A DNA stretch of 16,522 nt from NCBI GenBank assembly GCA_040904945.1, contig JBBDSM010000175.1:1-16522 (forward strand). The letters run 5' to 3'. Below the pieces are notes generated by a model. It searched no databases and was not told where the DNA came from. It saw only the letters and a program-made list of their open reading frames with translations. Made by a program: the position numbers and the translations under genes. This document shows, one piece after another, positions 5,796 through 14,915 of the stretch; the first letter of the stretch is position 1; each line of letters begins with the position of its first letter. The stretch comes from JAWLHJ01 sp040904945. Lineage in GTDB: Bacteria; Gemmatimonadota; Gemmatimonadetes; Longimicrobiales; Gaopeijiaceae.

Positions 5796-7343
5796 ATGAT
5801 GAAGACCTCGTTGACGGCGATCTCACTCCTCGTGCTCACGGCCGGCCAGGCCACGGCGCAGACGTTCCCGACCGACGACCCGGTGATCCGGGCGATGTGG
5901 GAGGAGGGGATGGAGGAGGGCTCGCAGGCGTTCGACCTGGCTCAGGCGCTCATCGATTCCATCGGACCGCGCCTCATGGGGTCGCCGGCCTACGACGACG
6001 CCGCGGACTGGCTCATCGAGCAGTACGAGGCCTGGGGCATCGAGGCGGAGCGCCAGCAGTACGGGACATGGATCGGATGGGACCGGGGCTACACGCACAT
6101 CGATCTCGTCGCCCCGCGCGTGCGCACGCTCGAAGGCATGATGTTGGCCTGGAGCCCTGGAACCGACGGCCCGGTCGAGGCCGACGTTCTGCAGCTCCCC
6201 CGCTTCGACAGCGCCGCGGACTTCGAGGCATGGCTCCCGACGGTCGAGGGCCGCATGGTCGGGATCTCGCTTCCCGAGCCGACCTGTCGTCCGAACGAGT
6301 CGTGGGAGGAGTGGGCCACGGAGGAATCCTTCCAGGAGATGGAAGCGGCGCGTGATCGTGAGCGCGCGGCATGGCAGGCTTCGATCCGCGCCATCGGCTC
6401 CGACTACGTCGAGCGCATCGAGGCTGCGGGGGCGGTAGCATTTCTGACCGCGCGTTGGTCCGCGGGGTGGGGTGCCGACAAGATCTTCAGCGCGCCCACC
6501 CAGACCATCCCGGGGCTTCATCTCGCGTGCGAGGACTACGGACTCGTCGCGCGCATGGCCGAGCGCGGGCAGGGTCCGCGGATCCGTCTCGATGCGCGAG
6601 CGGAGTTCCTCGGTGACGTCCCCGCCTTCAACGTCGTCGGCCGCATCCAGGGAACGGAGCTCCCGAACGAGTACGTCGTGCTGAGCGCCCACCTGGATTC
6701 CTGGGACGGTGCGTCGGGCGCGACCGACAACGGCACGGGCACCATCATGATGATGGAGGCCATGCGCATCCTGCAGGAGACGTATCCGAACCCTCGGCGC
6801 ACGATCCTGGTCGGCCATTGGGGCGGGGAGGAGCAGGGGCTCATCGGCTCCACCGCATTCGCCGCCGACAACCCGGACGTCGTCGACGGGTTGCAGGCCG
6901 CGTTCAATCAGGACAACGGGACCTGGCGCATCGACTTCATCCGCATGCAGGGCTTCACGGGAGCGGGCGCGCACTTCGGGCGTTGGTTCTCGAAGATCCC
7001 CGGCGAGATCACGCAGCACATCGAGTTGGACATCCCGGGCGTGCCGGAGGTCGGAGGGAGCGACCACATGTCGTTCATCTGCGTGCCATCGCCCGGCTTC
7101 CGCCTGCAGTCCAACTATCCCGATTATCGACAGTACACCTGGCACACGAACCTCGACACGTTCGACAAGATCGTGTTCGCGGATCTGCGCAACAACGCGA
7201 CGCTGGCGGCGATGCTCGCCTACATGGCCTCCGAGGATGAGGACCGGGTGCCGAGCGACACGAGGGTACTGCCGGCCGACCCCGCGCCGGGGACGCCGAG
7301 CAGCTGGCCCCAGTGCCGCCCGCCGCGCCGGAGCTTCAACTGA
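5796..7343 (+). CDS. secreted M28-family zinc metallopeptidase
   Basis: A 515-residue exported aminopeptidase-like enzyme. The N-terminus MMKTSLTAISLLVLTAGQATAQT is a signal peptide, with cleavage likely near residue 22, so it acts outside the cytoplasm. The M28 di-zinc centre is complete: H299 (AHLDSWDG), D311 (ATDNGTG), E345/E346 (WGGEEQGLIGS), D373 (NQDNGT) and H450 (TWHTNLD). Between the leader and the peptidase domain, residues about 110-270 form a PA-like insert, as in relatives annotated M20/M25/M40 or M28. The ATG at 5796 is chosen because AAGGG stands at 5782-5786; a second ATG follows directly. The proline-rich tail after 485 has no clear fold. The 148 bp before the gene contain TAGATT (5714-5719), a possible -10 box without a good -35. 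Its exact peptide substrate is unknown. Confidence 0.94.
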   Translation: MMKTSLTAISLLVLTAGQATAQTFPTDDPVIRAMWEEGMEEGSQAFDLAQALIDSIGPRLMGSPAYDDAADWLIEQYEAWGIEAERQQYGTWIGWDRGYTHIDLVAPRVRTLEGMMLAWSPGTDGPVEADVLQLPRFDSAADFEAWLPTVEGRMVGISLPEPTCRPNESWEEWATEESFQEMEAARDRERAAWQASIRAIGSDYVERIEAAGAVAFLTARWSAGWGADKIFSAPTQTIPGLHLACEDYGLVARMAERGQGPRIRLDARAEFLGDVPAFNVVGRIQGTELPNEYVVLSAHLDSWDGASGATDNGTGTIMMMEAMRILQETYPNPRRTILVGHWGGEEQGLIGSTAFAADNPDVVDGLQAAFNQDNGTWRIDFIRMQGFTGAGAHFGRWFSKIPGEITQHIELDIPGVPEVGGSDHMSFICVPSPGFRLQSNYPDYRQYTWHTNLDTFDKIVFADLRNNATLAAMLAYMASEDEDRVPSDTRVLPADPAPGTPSSWPQCRPPRRSFN

Positions 7344-7428
7344 ACCGTCCGGGCTCGCGCTGTAGGGGCGAAGTTCCGCAAGTAAGATCGAGATCGTCAC
7401 GAAGTGCTCACCTGGAGGGGAGCAACCC

Positions 7429-8517
7429 ATGTTGAACCGAGAGCAGCTGGTCGACCTGTACCGGAACCATCGCGAAGAGAACGTGCTCAGCGTGTACGTG
7501 GACGGAGACGGTCATGATCCGGCGCAACGCCGCGCCTGGACGGTCGAGTTCGAGCACCAGCTCTCGAAGGAGCGCGCGAGGGTCGAGGCCGAGAGCCCGG
7601 ACCAGGTGGGCGCGTTCGATCGGGCCAGGGAGTTGGTCGAGGAGAAGCTCGGTCGCTACGGGGCCTTCCTTCCCGCCCGGGGTTGGGCGGGCTTCGCGAC
7701 CCCGGGGGGTCTGCACTACGCGGAGGAGCTCCCGGTGCCGATGCCCCACCTCGTGCGCTGGGAGCGCGGCCTGCGTGCGGCCCCCTACGTCCGGGCGCTG
7801 AAGCAGGACCGGATGGTGGTGGCGGTGCTTGTGGACAGTCGTAAGGCGCGCGTCTTCACCTACCGGAACGGGGAGCTGCACGAGCGGGCGGATCTGCTCG
7901 CGGACGTGGATATCGGAGAGCCGGGCGAGTCCAGCAGCTCCAAGCGGGCTTCGACGCACACGGGCACCCATGGCGAGACCGGGACCGACGCGGCGCAGCG
8001 GGCGCTCGAGAAGAGCGCGTCGGAGCTCCAGGCCCGGCTGGTCGAGGTCGTGGAGGAGCTCGCCGGCCGTGACGGCTACGTCGTGCTGGGCGGTATCGCG
8101 GAGCGAGAGGCCGCCGTGGCGGCGCAGCTCGACAAGATGGCGGACCGGCTCACCGTCGTGCCGTCGATGCACCTCGGGATGACCGAGGCGGAAGTGAGAT
8201 CCTCGGTCGAGACCGCGGCCTCCGAGATCAGCCGGAGGCGACAGGGCGAGCTGCTCGGCACGGTGATGGACCTGGCTCGCTCCGGCGGAAAGGGCTCGCT
8301 CGGCATGCAGGCGACGGAGAACGCGTTGCGGGGGGTTCAGGTCGATACCCTGCTGCTGACCCGAGGCTTCCGCGAGCGCTATCCCGACCTGGCGGATCAC
8401 TTCGTCGGGACCGCCTTCGAGCAGGGAGCGGCGGTCGAGGAGCTGTCGGGCGAGAGCGCGGACCGCCTCGACGACGAGGCTGAGGGAGTGGCCGCGAGGC
8501 TGCGCTTCATCGCTTGA
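7429..8517 (+). CDS. bacterial eRF1-like release/rescue factor homologue (baeRF, probably family 10)
   Basis: A 362-residue protein resembling the bacterial archaeo-eukaryotic release factor (baeRF) group, related to eRF1, Pelota and Vms1, whose members are thought to act on peptidyl-tRNA at stalled ribosomes. The middle domain is recognisable at VAVLVDSRKARVFTYRNGELHE (131-152), followed by a charged linker rich in Ser, His and Thr (165-190) and a helix leading to DGYVVLGGIAERE (215-227). The C-terminal L7Ae-like domain has GSLGMQATENALRGVQVDTLLLTRG (289-313). A GGQ motif is absent, as is usual in this group. The ATG at 7429 follows GGAGGGG (7414-7420). TAAGAT (7383-7388) could be the -10 box. 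The P-type ATPase gene starts 17 bp downstream, so the two form an operon. The family call is from pattern memory; the activity is inferred. Confidence 0.8.
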   Translation: MLNREQLVDLYRNHREENVLSVYVDGDGHDPAQRRAWTVEFEHQLSKERARVEAESPDQVGAFDRARELVEEKLGRYGAFLPARGWAGFATPGGLHYAEELPVPMPHLVRWERGLRAAPYVRALKQDRMVVAVLVDSRKARVFTYRNGELHERADLLADVDIGEPGESSSSKRASTHTGTHGETGTDAAQRALEKSASELQARLVEVVEELAGRDGYVVLGGIAEREAAVAAQLDKMADRLTVVPSMHLGMTEAEVRSSVETAASEISRRRQGELLGTVMDLARSGGKGSLGMQATENALRGVQVDTLLLTRGFRERYPDLADHFVGTAFEQGAAVEELSGESADRLDDEAEGVAARLRFIA

Positions 8518-8534
8518 GTCGGGAGGATCCAGGG

Positions 8535-11434
8535 GTGGCCGGCGCCGCGGCGCCCCGGGTCTCGGAAGGGCGGGATGCGCCGGAGCCTGGTACCGCGACG
8601 GCGTGGCACGCGCTTCCCGTGGACGAGGTGCTACGGGAGGTGGAGGCCGATGCGGGCGGCCTGGGCTCGGAAGAGGCCGCGCGGAGGCTCGAGCGGCACG
8701 GTCCGAACAGCCTGAGGCCACGCAAGCCCGTATCCGCCTGGGCGATCTTCAAGCACCAGTTCGGGAGCGTGGTCGCGTGGCTTCTCGTGGTGGCCACGGC
8801 TGCGGCGTTCGCCATCGGAGACACCGTCGAGGCCGTCGCGATCGGCGTGGTTCTCCTAATCAACGTGATCGTCGGCTTCTGGACCGAGTGGCGGGCACGC
8901 ATCGCGGTCGACGCGCTCGGCCGGCTCCAGGTGCAAGAAGCCGAGGTGCTCCGTGACGGGCGTCGTGTGAAGATCGACGCGGCCGAGCTCGTGCCGGGAG
9001 ACGTGGTCGTCCTCTCCGAAGGCGCCCGGGTGCCGGCGGACGCGCGTTTGCTCGAGGCGAGCGAGCTCACCATCGACGAGGCTCTCCTCACCGGCGAGTC
9101 GATGCCGGTTCCCAAGTCCGTAGAGCCCGTTGCGGAGGAGAGGCCGGGGGAGACGAGCGTCGGCGACCGGACGTCGATGGTGCTCAAGGGCACGACGGTG
9201 GCCAGAGGCTCGGGAACGGCCGTCGTGATCGCGACGGGGACGCGCACCGAGATCGGCAAGATCGGCGAGCTCGTCGGATCGCTGGAGCAAGCGCCTACCC
9301 CCATCGAGGAGAGGCTCGACGTCCTGGGCCGCCGACTGATCTGGATCACGCTCGGGGTCGCGATTCTGGTCATCGCGGTCGGCCTGGCGGGCGGGCGCGA
9401 TCCGTGGCTGGTGGTCGAGACGGGCCTCGCCCTGGCGATCGCGGCGGTACCCGAAGGACTCCCGGTGGTGGCGACCATCACGCTGGCGGTCGGCATGTGG
9501 CGCATGGCCAAGAGGAATGCGCTCGTGCGACGCCCATCGGCGGTCGAGGCCCTCGGGTCCGCGACGGTCGTCTGCGCCGACAAGACCGGAACGCTGACCA
9601 GCGGTCGGATGACCGTGACGTCCGTGCTCGCGGCCGAGGGACGGGTCGACCTGGAGGGCGAAAGCGCGTCCTCCGAAGGCTTCCGTGAGCTCGTTCGCTC
9701 GGTCGTGCTGGCCAACGAGGGCAGGCTCGAGCGCGCGGACGGCGAGTGGGAGGGCGTCGGCGACCCGACCGACGTCGCCCTGCTCCAGCTGGGCGCGAAT
9801 CAGGGGCTGGAACGGGCCGAGCTCGTATCGGAGGCTCCGGAGGTCGCCCGCCTGCCGTTCTCGAGCGCCCGCATGCTCATGGCCACCTTCCACGGGCAGG
9901 GCGGGGGGCCGGTCGAGATCCACGTGAAGGGTGCCACGGACCGCGTGCTCCCGCTCTGCGACCGCCGGTTGGGAGAAGATGGTGAGGAGCCGATCGACGA
10001 GGCACTTCGCGACGAGCTCCGGCGGGGCGAGGAGGCGCTGGCCGCGGAAGGGCTACGCGTCCTCACGGTGGCGACCGGCACGACCGACGAGGACGGAGCG
10101 GGGAGCGAGTCCGCGCTGCGGGGACTCACGCTGCTCGGCTTCGTCGGGCTGATGGACCCTCCCGCCGAGGGGGTGGAGGAGACCATCGAGAGCTTCCGGG
10201 CCGCAGGGATCCGCGTCCTCATGATCACCGGCGACCAGCCCGCCACCGCGCGCTCCATCGCCGAGCGCCTCGGGATGCTGGAGGGCGNNNNNNNNNNNNN
10301 NNNNNNNNNNNNNNNNNNNNNNNNNNNNNNNNNNNNNNNNNNNNNNNNNNNNNNNNNNNNNNNNNNNNNNNNNNNNNNNNNNNNNNNGACCAGCCCGCCA
10401 CCGCGCGCTCCATCGCCGAGCGCCTCGGGATGCTGGAGGGCGGGGGGCGCGTCGTGCGGGGGAGCGAGCTGTCGGGCATGGACGAAGCCGAGCTCCGGGA
10501 GGTGGTGGGGGAGGTGTCGGTCTTCGGCCGGGTGAGTCCGGAGGACAAGCTGCGGATCGTGGAAGCCCTGCTCGACCGCGGCGAAGTCGTCGGTATGCTC
10601 GGCGACGGGGTGAACGACGCCCCCGCGCTGAAGCGGGCCGACATCGGCGTGGCGATGGGCGGCCGGGGGACGGACGTGGCGAAGAGCGTCGCCGATCTCG
10701 TCCTCGCCGACGACCGGCTCCGCACCATCGGGGTCGCGGTCGAGGAAGGCCGCGTCATCTTCGACAATATCCGCAAATTCGTCTTCTACCTCTTCTCGTG
10801 TAACCTCTCCGAAGTCGGGATCGTCCTGGGCGCTTCGCTCGCGGGAGCGCCCCTTCCGCTGCTCCCCCTCCAGCTCCTCTGGCTGAACGTCGTCACCGAC
10901 GTCTTTCCAGCCCTCGCCTTATCCGCGGAGCCGGCCGAGCCCGATGTGATGCGCCGGCCCCCGAGGCCCAGGGACGCGCCCATCCTCTCCAGGGGATTTC
11001 TGACGTACCTGGGCTCCTATGCCGCGCTCATGACCGCGGTGACCCTCGGCGTCTTCTGGTGGGCGCTCACCCGCGGCCCCGGCACGCCCGGCTACGCCGT
11101 CACGATGTCGTTCATGACCCTGGCGATGGCCCAGCTCGCCCATGCGCTCAATGCGAAGCGATTCGGGCCCTTCCACCTGGGCTCGAAAAGCACGCGCAAT
11201 CGATGGATGGTGGCTGCGCTGTTCCTGGGCGTCGCGCTCCAGCTCCTCGCCGTGTACGTGCCCATGCTGCAGCGCGTCCTGGGGACGGTGCCGCTGGGGC
11301 CGAGGGACTGGGCGATCGTCGGCGGGGCGGCGCTCGTGCCGCTCGTCGCCGGTCAGGCGTGGAAGTACGCACGAACTCAGTCGCCCAAAAACGACTCCAG
11401 CGCGGCGAGCGAGGCGCCCGGGCCCTCGTCCTGA
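8535..11434 (+). CDS. P2A-type (calcium-like) cation-transporting P-type ATPase, interrupted by a false assembly gap
   Basis: Inner-membrane pump that moves a cation using ATP. Removing 10288-10442 (Ns plus the repeated 55 bp) gives one frame of 914 residues. The domains follow in order: cation ATPase N domain (HALPVDEVLREVEADAGG), TM1-2, actuator motif LTGESMP (T186-E188), AVPEGLP in TM4, phosphorylated D349 in DKTGTLTSG, HVKGATD (K465), TGDQPAT, and GDGVNDAP (about 638-645). TM5 SCNLSEV and TM6 LLWLNVVTD keep the SERCA ion-site residues Asn, Glu, Asn, Thr and Asp, so calcium (or manganese) is the likely ion. The GTG at 8535 follows GGAGGA (8522-8527) with 7-nt spacing. An upstream TTG at 8514, overlapping the previous stop, is the alternative. 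The last 58 bp overlap the end of the opposing hydrolase gene. Confidence 0.93.
10233..10442. other. scaffold gap of 100 Ns flanked by the same 55 bp (assembly artefact)
   Basis: Positions 10288-10387 are exactly 100 Ns. The 55 bases before the run (10233-10287) and the 55 after it (10388-10442) are identical. The two contigs therefore end in a shared 55-mer, as produced by a de Bruijn graph assembler, and were scaffolded without being merged. Removing 155 bp joins the ATPase frame exactly (155 leaves remainder 2 on division by 3, which equals the frame offset across the gap). Confidence 0.95.
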
Positions 11435-12231
11435 GGCAGGTGTCCGCAGCGTTCGAGCACGCGGAGGCGGGCGTCGGGCAGGGCACGCGCGAGCCGCTCG
11501 CCCACCCACGCCGGAACGACACGGTCGTGACGGCCCCACAGGAGGAGCGTCGGCACGGCGAGTGATCGGTACCGCTCCGTGATCGCCGGGAGATCGGGAG
11601 GCTGGATGTGGCGGGCGCTGGCGATGAGCGCTCCTGCGGCGCCTTCGCGAGCCAGCGGGCGGGCGTAGCCGTCCACGAGCTCGTCGGTGACGACGGCGGG
11701 GTCGAACACGATCGAGCGCAGCACCTGACGCGCCAGCGGCCTCGTTGGCGCCGCCCTCAGGAGGAAGCGCGCGAGCCGAGGCGTGCTGGCGATCTTCACG
11801 AAGGGCGGCATGTGTTGCGGATACGCCGCGCCGGCGAGGACGACGAGGCGACCGGCCGGCGTCCCGGCGCGCTGCAACTCGAGCGCAGTGAGAAGCGCGA
11901 TACCGCCGCCCAGGGAGTGTCCCACCAAGGTGACCCGGCCGGGCTCGATCTCCTCCTCGGAGGCGAGCCGCCCCAGCAGCTCCAGCACGAGTCCAGCCTG
12001 CCCGACGGGGCCGTAGGGGCCGTCCGGAGGCATGGCCGACTGCCCGCAACCCAGGAGGTCGATGGCGATCACGTGTCCGCGCCGCTCGAGGACGGGTGCC
12101 CACGACCTCCAGGAAAACGTCGACGCCCCGTATCCGTGGATGAGCAGGAAGACGTCGGCGCCGGAGGCCGGGTCGAGCCCCGAGCGCTCCATGTGCAGGG
12201 CGTCGAGGAATCCCCCCGTCGGTCCGCTCAA
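11377..12231 (-). CDS. alpha/beta hydrolase
   Basis: A 284-residue alpha/beta hydrolase fold enzyme, probably a cytoplasmic esterase-like hydrolase of unknown substrate. The oxyanion motif HGYGAS is at 32-37. The nucleophile elbow GHSLGG places Ser106, the acid is D236 in GRHDRVVP and the base is H264 in CGHLPQ. A lid region lies about residues 135-205. The start is uncertain. TTG at 12231 overlaps the yhaN stop (TTGA) and keeps the first strand GGFLDALHMERSG; the ATG at 12192 (residue 14) would cut into that strand. Close overlap puts it last in the yhaO-yhaN operon, although no functional tie between them is known. Its 3' end overlaps the P-type ATPase gene tail to tail. Confidence 0.88.
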   Translation of the reverse strand: MSGPTGGFLDALHMERSGLDPASGADVFLLIHGYGASTFSWRSWAPVLERRGHVIAIDLLGCGQSAMPPDGPYGPVGQAGLVLELLGRLASEEEIEPGRVTLVGHSLGGGIALLTALELQRAGTPAGRLVVLAGAAYPQHMPPFVKIASTPRLARFLLRAAPTRPLARQVLRSIVFDPAVVTDELVDGYARPLAREGAAGALIASARHIQPPDLPAITERYRSLAVPTLLLWGRHDRVVPAWVGERLARALPDARLRVLERCGHLPQDEGPGASLAALESFLGD

Positions 12232-14915
12232 CGCACCAGCTCGACGACCCGAGCGCCCGCCTCTTCCAACTCGCGCGCCATGTACGGGTGGCAGGTGAAC
12301 AGGAACACCTGCCGCTTCTCCGCGAGGCGGGCCAGCACCTCGAGGCCCTGCGCCCGCCGCTCCGCGTCCCAGTTGACGAACACCTCGTCGACGAAAAGGG
12401 GGAGCGGCTCTGCACCCTGATCGAGATGGTCGACGATGGCGAGCCGCAGGCTGAGGTAGGCCTGCTCGAGCGTTCCCGTCGAGATCGGATGGCGGAGTGG
12501 AATGGGGCCGGCGATCTCCGGTCCGCTGATGCGGAAGAGGTCGCTCTCGTCGGTCTCCTCGACGAGGATCCGGTCGTAGCGGCCGGCGGTCAGATGGGCG
12601 AGATGGCCGCTCGCCCGGCGCATCAGGTCGGGCTGGTGCTCTTCCCGGAAAGAGCGATCGGCTTCGCGAAGCAACCTGGCGAGCACCCACTTCCGGTCCC
12701 GCTCGCGTACCATCGTCTCGGTCTCCGCCTCGAGGGTGGCGATCTCGCCGTCGACCTGGTCCGCGGTTTCGCGGCCGCGGGCCAGCTCGATCTCCTTCTC
12801 GAGCGACCGGGTGGTCCCTTCCAGCTCCTCGATCTCGTCCGACAGCTGCTGCACGCGGGCCCGGCGGGTGCCGAGGTCCTTCTCGTCGGTGAGCCAGCGG
12901 GCCCCGTCACGCTCGGCCTGCTCGATGCGATGGCGGAGGGCGGGGAGGTCGGGGTGACTGCGCTCGAGCTCGCGCTCGAGGGTGCCGGCGCGCTCGAGCG
13001 CCTCCATCCGGCTCGCGGCCAGCCGAAGCGCTTCCTCGGGCGTGCCCTCACCGAACCGCTCGGCGGCCTCCTCGAGGGTCTCCAGTTGCTTGCGTGCCGC
13101 GTCGAGGGCGCGACGCTCCGATTCCTCCCGCCGGTCGAGTCCGGAGAGCTCGCGCTTGGCGGCCTCGGCCGCCTGCTCGGTCCGCTCCGCCGCCCGCAGG
13201 CGGTCCGAGAAGACGGCGGCCAGCTCTTCCGGACCGTCGTCGTCGGCTCCTTCGATGCCGATACGGGCGGCCAGCGCCCGGCCCTCCCGTGCCGCGCCAT
13301 CGACACGCTGGCTCGCCTCTTCCAGGGCGCGGGTCCGTCCAAGGCGATGCTCCGCCAGCTCGTGGAGCCGCTCGAGCGAGTCGACCACGGAAGGGTCGGG
13401 ACGGTCGAGATGACGCTCTGCGAGATCGGCGCCACGCACGACGATCTCGAACGCCGCGGTGGCCTCGCGGAGCTCGCGCTCGGCGTGTTGTTCGCGGGCC
13501 CGTCGCTCTTCGCTGACGGCCTCGACCGACCGACGGGCTCGACGGGCGTTCCAGGCGATGGCCCCACCGCCGGTCGCGGCGGCCGCGCCGAGCGCCGTCA
13601 GGAGCGCGGCACCGGCCATGCCCGCCCAGGCGGTCAGGGCGAGCCCGGCGACCAGCAGCGCGATGCCCGCCGGGAAGCCCCTGGGTCCCGGAGGGGCGAC
13701 CGAGGCCTCCGTCGTCTCCGCACGACCCGCCCGGGAGCGCGCGCGCTCGACCCGGTCCACGGCGACGCGCACGGCCGATGGCGTCAGCTCCAGCAGTCGG
13801 TCGCGGGGCGCCTCGCTCCAGGACCGATCGACCAGCTCGCGGGACACCCGGTCGAGCCGTGCGTCGAGCGAGGCGATCTCCTCGCGGAGGTCGGACGCCC
13901 GCGCACGGTTCGCGGCGGTCCGGGAGACGGACGACACGTACCGGGTGATCTCGTCCCGGTGGTCGAGGAGCGACCGCACGGCCGGTGTAAGTTCGCCCAC
14001 GCTCCGTTCGGGAAGCGAGCGCTCGTGCCGGAGCTTCCGGAGCGCGTCCTCGTACGCCCCCACCTGCTCCCGCAGCTCGGCGAGTCGCTCGTGCGGCGCG
14101 GCGGGCAGATCGCCCAGGAGCTCGTCGGGCCCGGCCTCCCCGCGCAGGCCGGCGATCCGCTCCAGCTGGGCGCGGACGGGGAGGAGGAGCTGCGCACGCT
14201 CCACGATCACCTGGTCCGCGGCCCGCCGCTCCCGCCGCGCCTTCAGCGCCTGGCGCGCGCGGTCGAGCTCGTCGACCCGCGCGCGCAGCTCACGGTCCTG
14301 GGATACCGCATCCCGGCGGCGAGCCCGTAAGTCGCGCATCTGGTCTCGCGCCTCGCGGACCTTCTGGTTGCCCCGGCGGTTCGGACGCCACAGCTCGCCG
14401 GCCTCCCGCTCGAGCTCACCCGCCACGCCTCGCACGGCCTTGAGATCGGACGCCCCCATGGAGCCGACGACCCGGTCCTGGATGCGCCCCCACGTCTCCT
14501 CGTCCAGGCTCGCCAGCTCGCCGAGCGTGACGGCGAACACCTGGCGGAACACCGTGCGCGGCACGTGCTCCACCCACGGCAACGGATGGTTGCGGAGGTC
14601 CGTGGTGCCGCCGTCGATCTCGAGCTGCGCCGCCGGTTGGGAGCGGAGCCGCCGGGTGACCGTGGCTGCGCGTCCGTCGTGGAGACGTAATCCGAGCGAT
14701 CCCCTGGCTTCGTCGGTTCCCCACGGAACGAACGGGTTGAGCTCGCGAGAGGCCGGAGAGAAGCCGTAGAGCATGGTCGTGAGGAACTCGAACACCGTCG
14801 ACTTCCCGGCTTCGTTCGGACCGAGCACGACCACCAGCGACGGAAGCGGACCGTCCTTCCCGTCGAAGGCCGAGAGCTTGCCGAACGCGTCGATGTCGAG
14901 CCGCTCGATCCTCAC
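12228..14915 (-). CDS. yhaN: YhaN-type membrane-anchored SMC/Rad50-like ATPase
   Basis: An 895-residue ATPase of the YhaN (AAA_27) family, an SbcC/Rad50-like partner of YhaO nucleases. The N-terminal Walker A is GPNEAGKST (32-40). Two long coiled-coil arms (about 165-400 and 455-780) flank a hydrophobic hairpin (about 413-453, starting GIALLVAGLALTAWAG) that would anchor it in the membrane in place of the zinc hook. The C-terminal head has the ABC-like signature ISTGTLEQAYLSLRLA (about 810-825) and Walker B LPLFVDEVFVNWD (about 837-849). It has FVDE where relatives often have a D-D pair, and the catalytic Glu is kept. The start is GTG at 14915, overlapping the yhaO stop as GTGA. It likely works with YhaO at membrane-associated DNA repair; this role comes from family knowledge. 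Confidence 0.92.
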   Translation of the reverse strand: MRIERLDIDAFGKLSAFDGKDGPLPSLVVVLGPNEAGKSTVFEFLTTMLYGFSPASRELNPFVPWGTDEARGSLGLRLHDGRAATVTRRLRSQPAAQLEIDGGTTDLRNHPLPWVEHVPRTVFRQVFAVTLGELASLDEETWGRIQDRVVGSMGASDLKAVRGVAGELEREAGELWRPNRRGNQKVREARDQMRDLRARRRDAVSQDRELRARVDELDRARQALKARRERRAADQVIVERAQLLLPVRAQLERIAGLRGEAGPDELLGDLPAAPHERLAELREQVGAYEDALRKLRHERSLPERSVGELTPAVRSLLDHRDEITRYVSSVSRTAANRARASDLREEIASLDARLDRVSRELVDRSWSEAPRDRLLELTPSAVRVAVDRVERARSRAGRAETTEASVAPPGPRGFPAGIALLVAGLALTAWAGMAGAALLTALGAAAATGGGAIAWNARRARRSVEAVSEERRAREQHAERELREATAAFEIVVRGADLAERHLDRPDPSVVDSLERLHELAEHRLGRTRALEEASQRVDGAAREGRALAARIGIEGADDDGPEELAAVFSDRLRAAERTEQAAEAAKRELSGLDRREESERRALDAARKQLETLEEAAERFGEGTPEEALRLAASRMEALERAGTLERELERSHPDLPALRHRIEQAERDGARWLTDEKDLGTRRARVQQLSDEIEELEGTTRSLEKEIELARGRETADQVDGEIATLEAETETMVRERDRKWVLARLLREADRSFREEHQPDLMRRASGHLAHLTAGRYDRILVEETDESDLFRISGPEIAGPIPLRHPISTGTLEQAYLSLRLAIVDHLDQGAEPLPLFVDEVFVNWDAERRAQGLEVLARLAEKRQVFLFTCHPYMARELEEAGARVVELVR

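Noticed and set aside
10233..10442. The duplicated 55 bp as a true direct repeat or target-site duplication of an insertion in the ATPase
   Set aside because: A 55-bp exact copy around exactly 100 Ns is the pattern of contigs sharing an assembly k-mer, and merging restores the frame perfectly.
13555..13680. Hydrophobic stretch in yhaN as a sign of gene fusion or error
   Set aside because: A transmembrane hairpin between the coiled-coil arms is a normal trait of YhaN-type ATPases.
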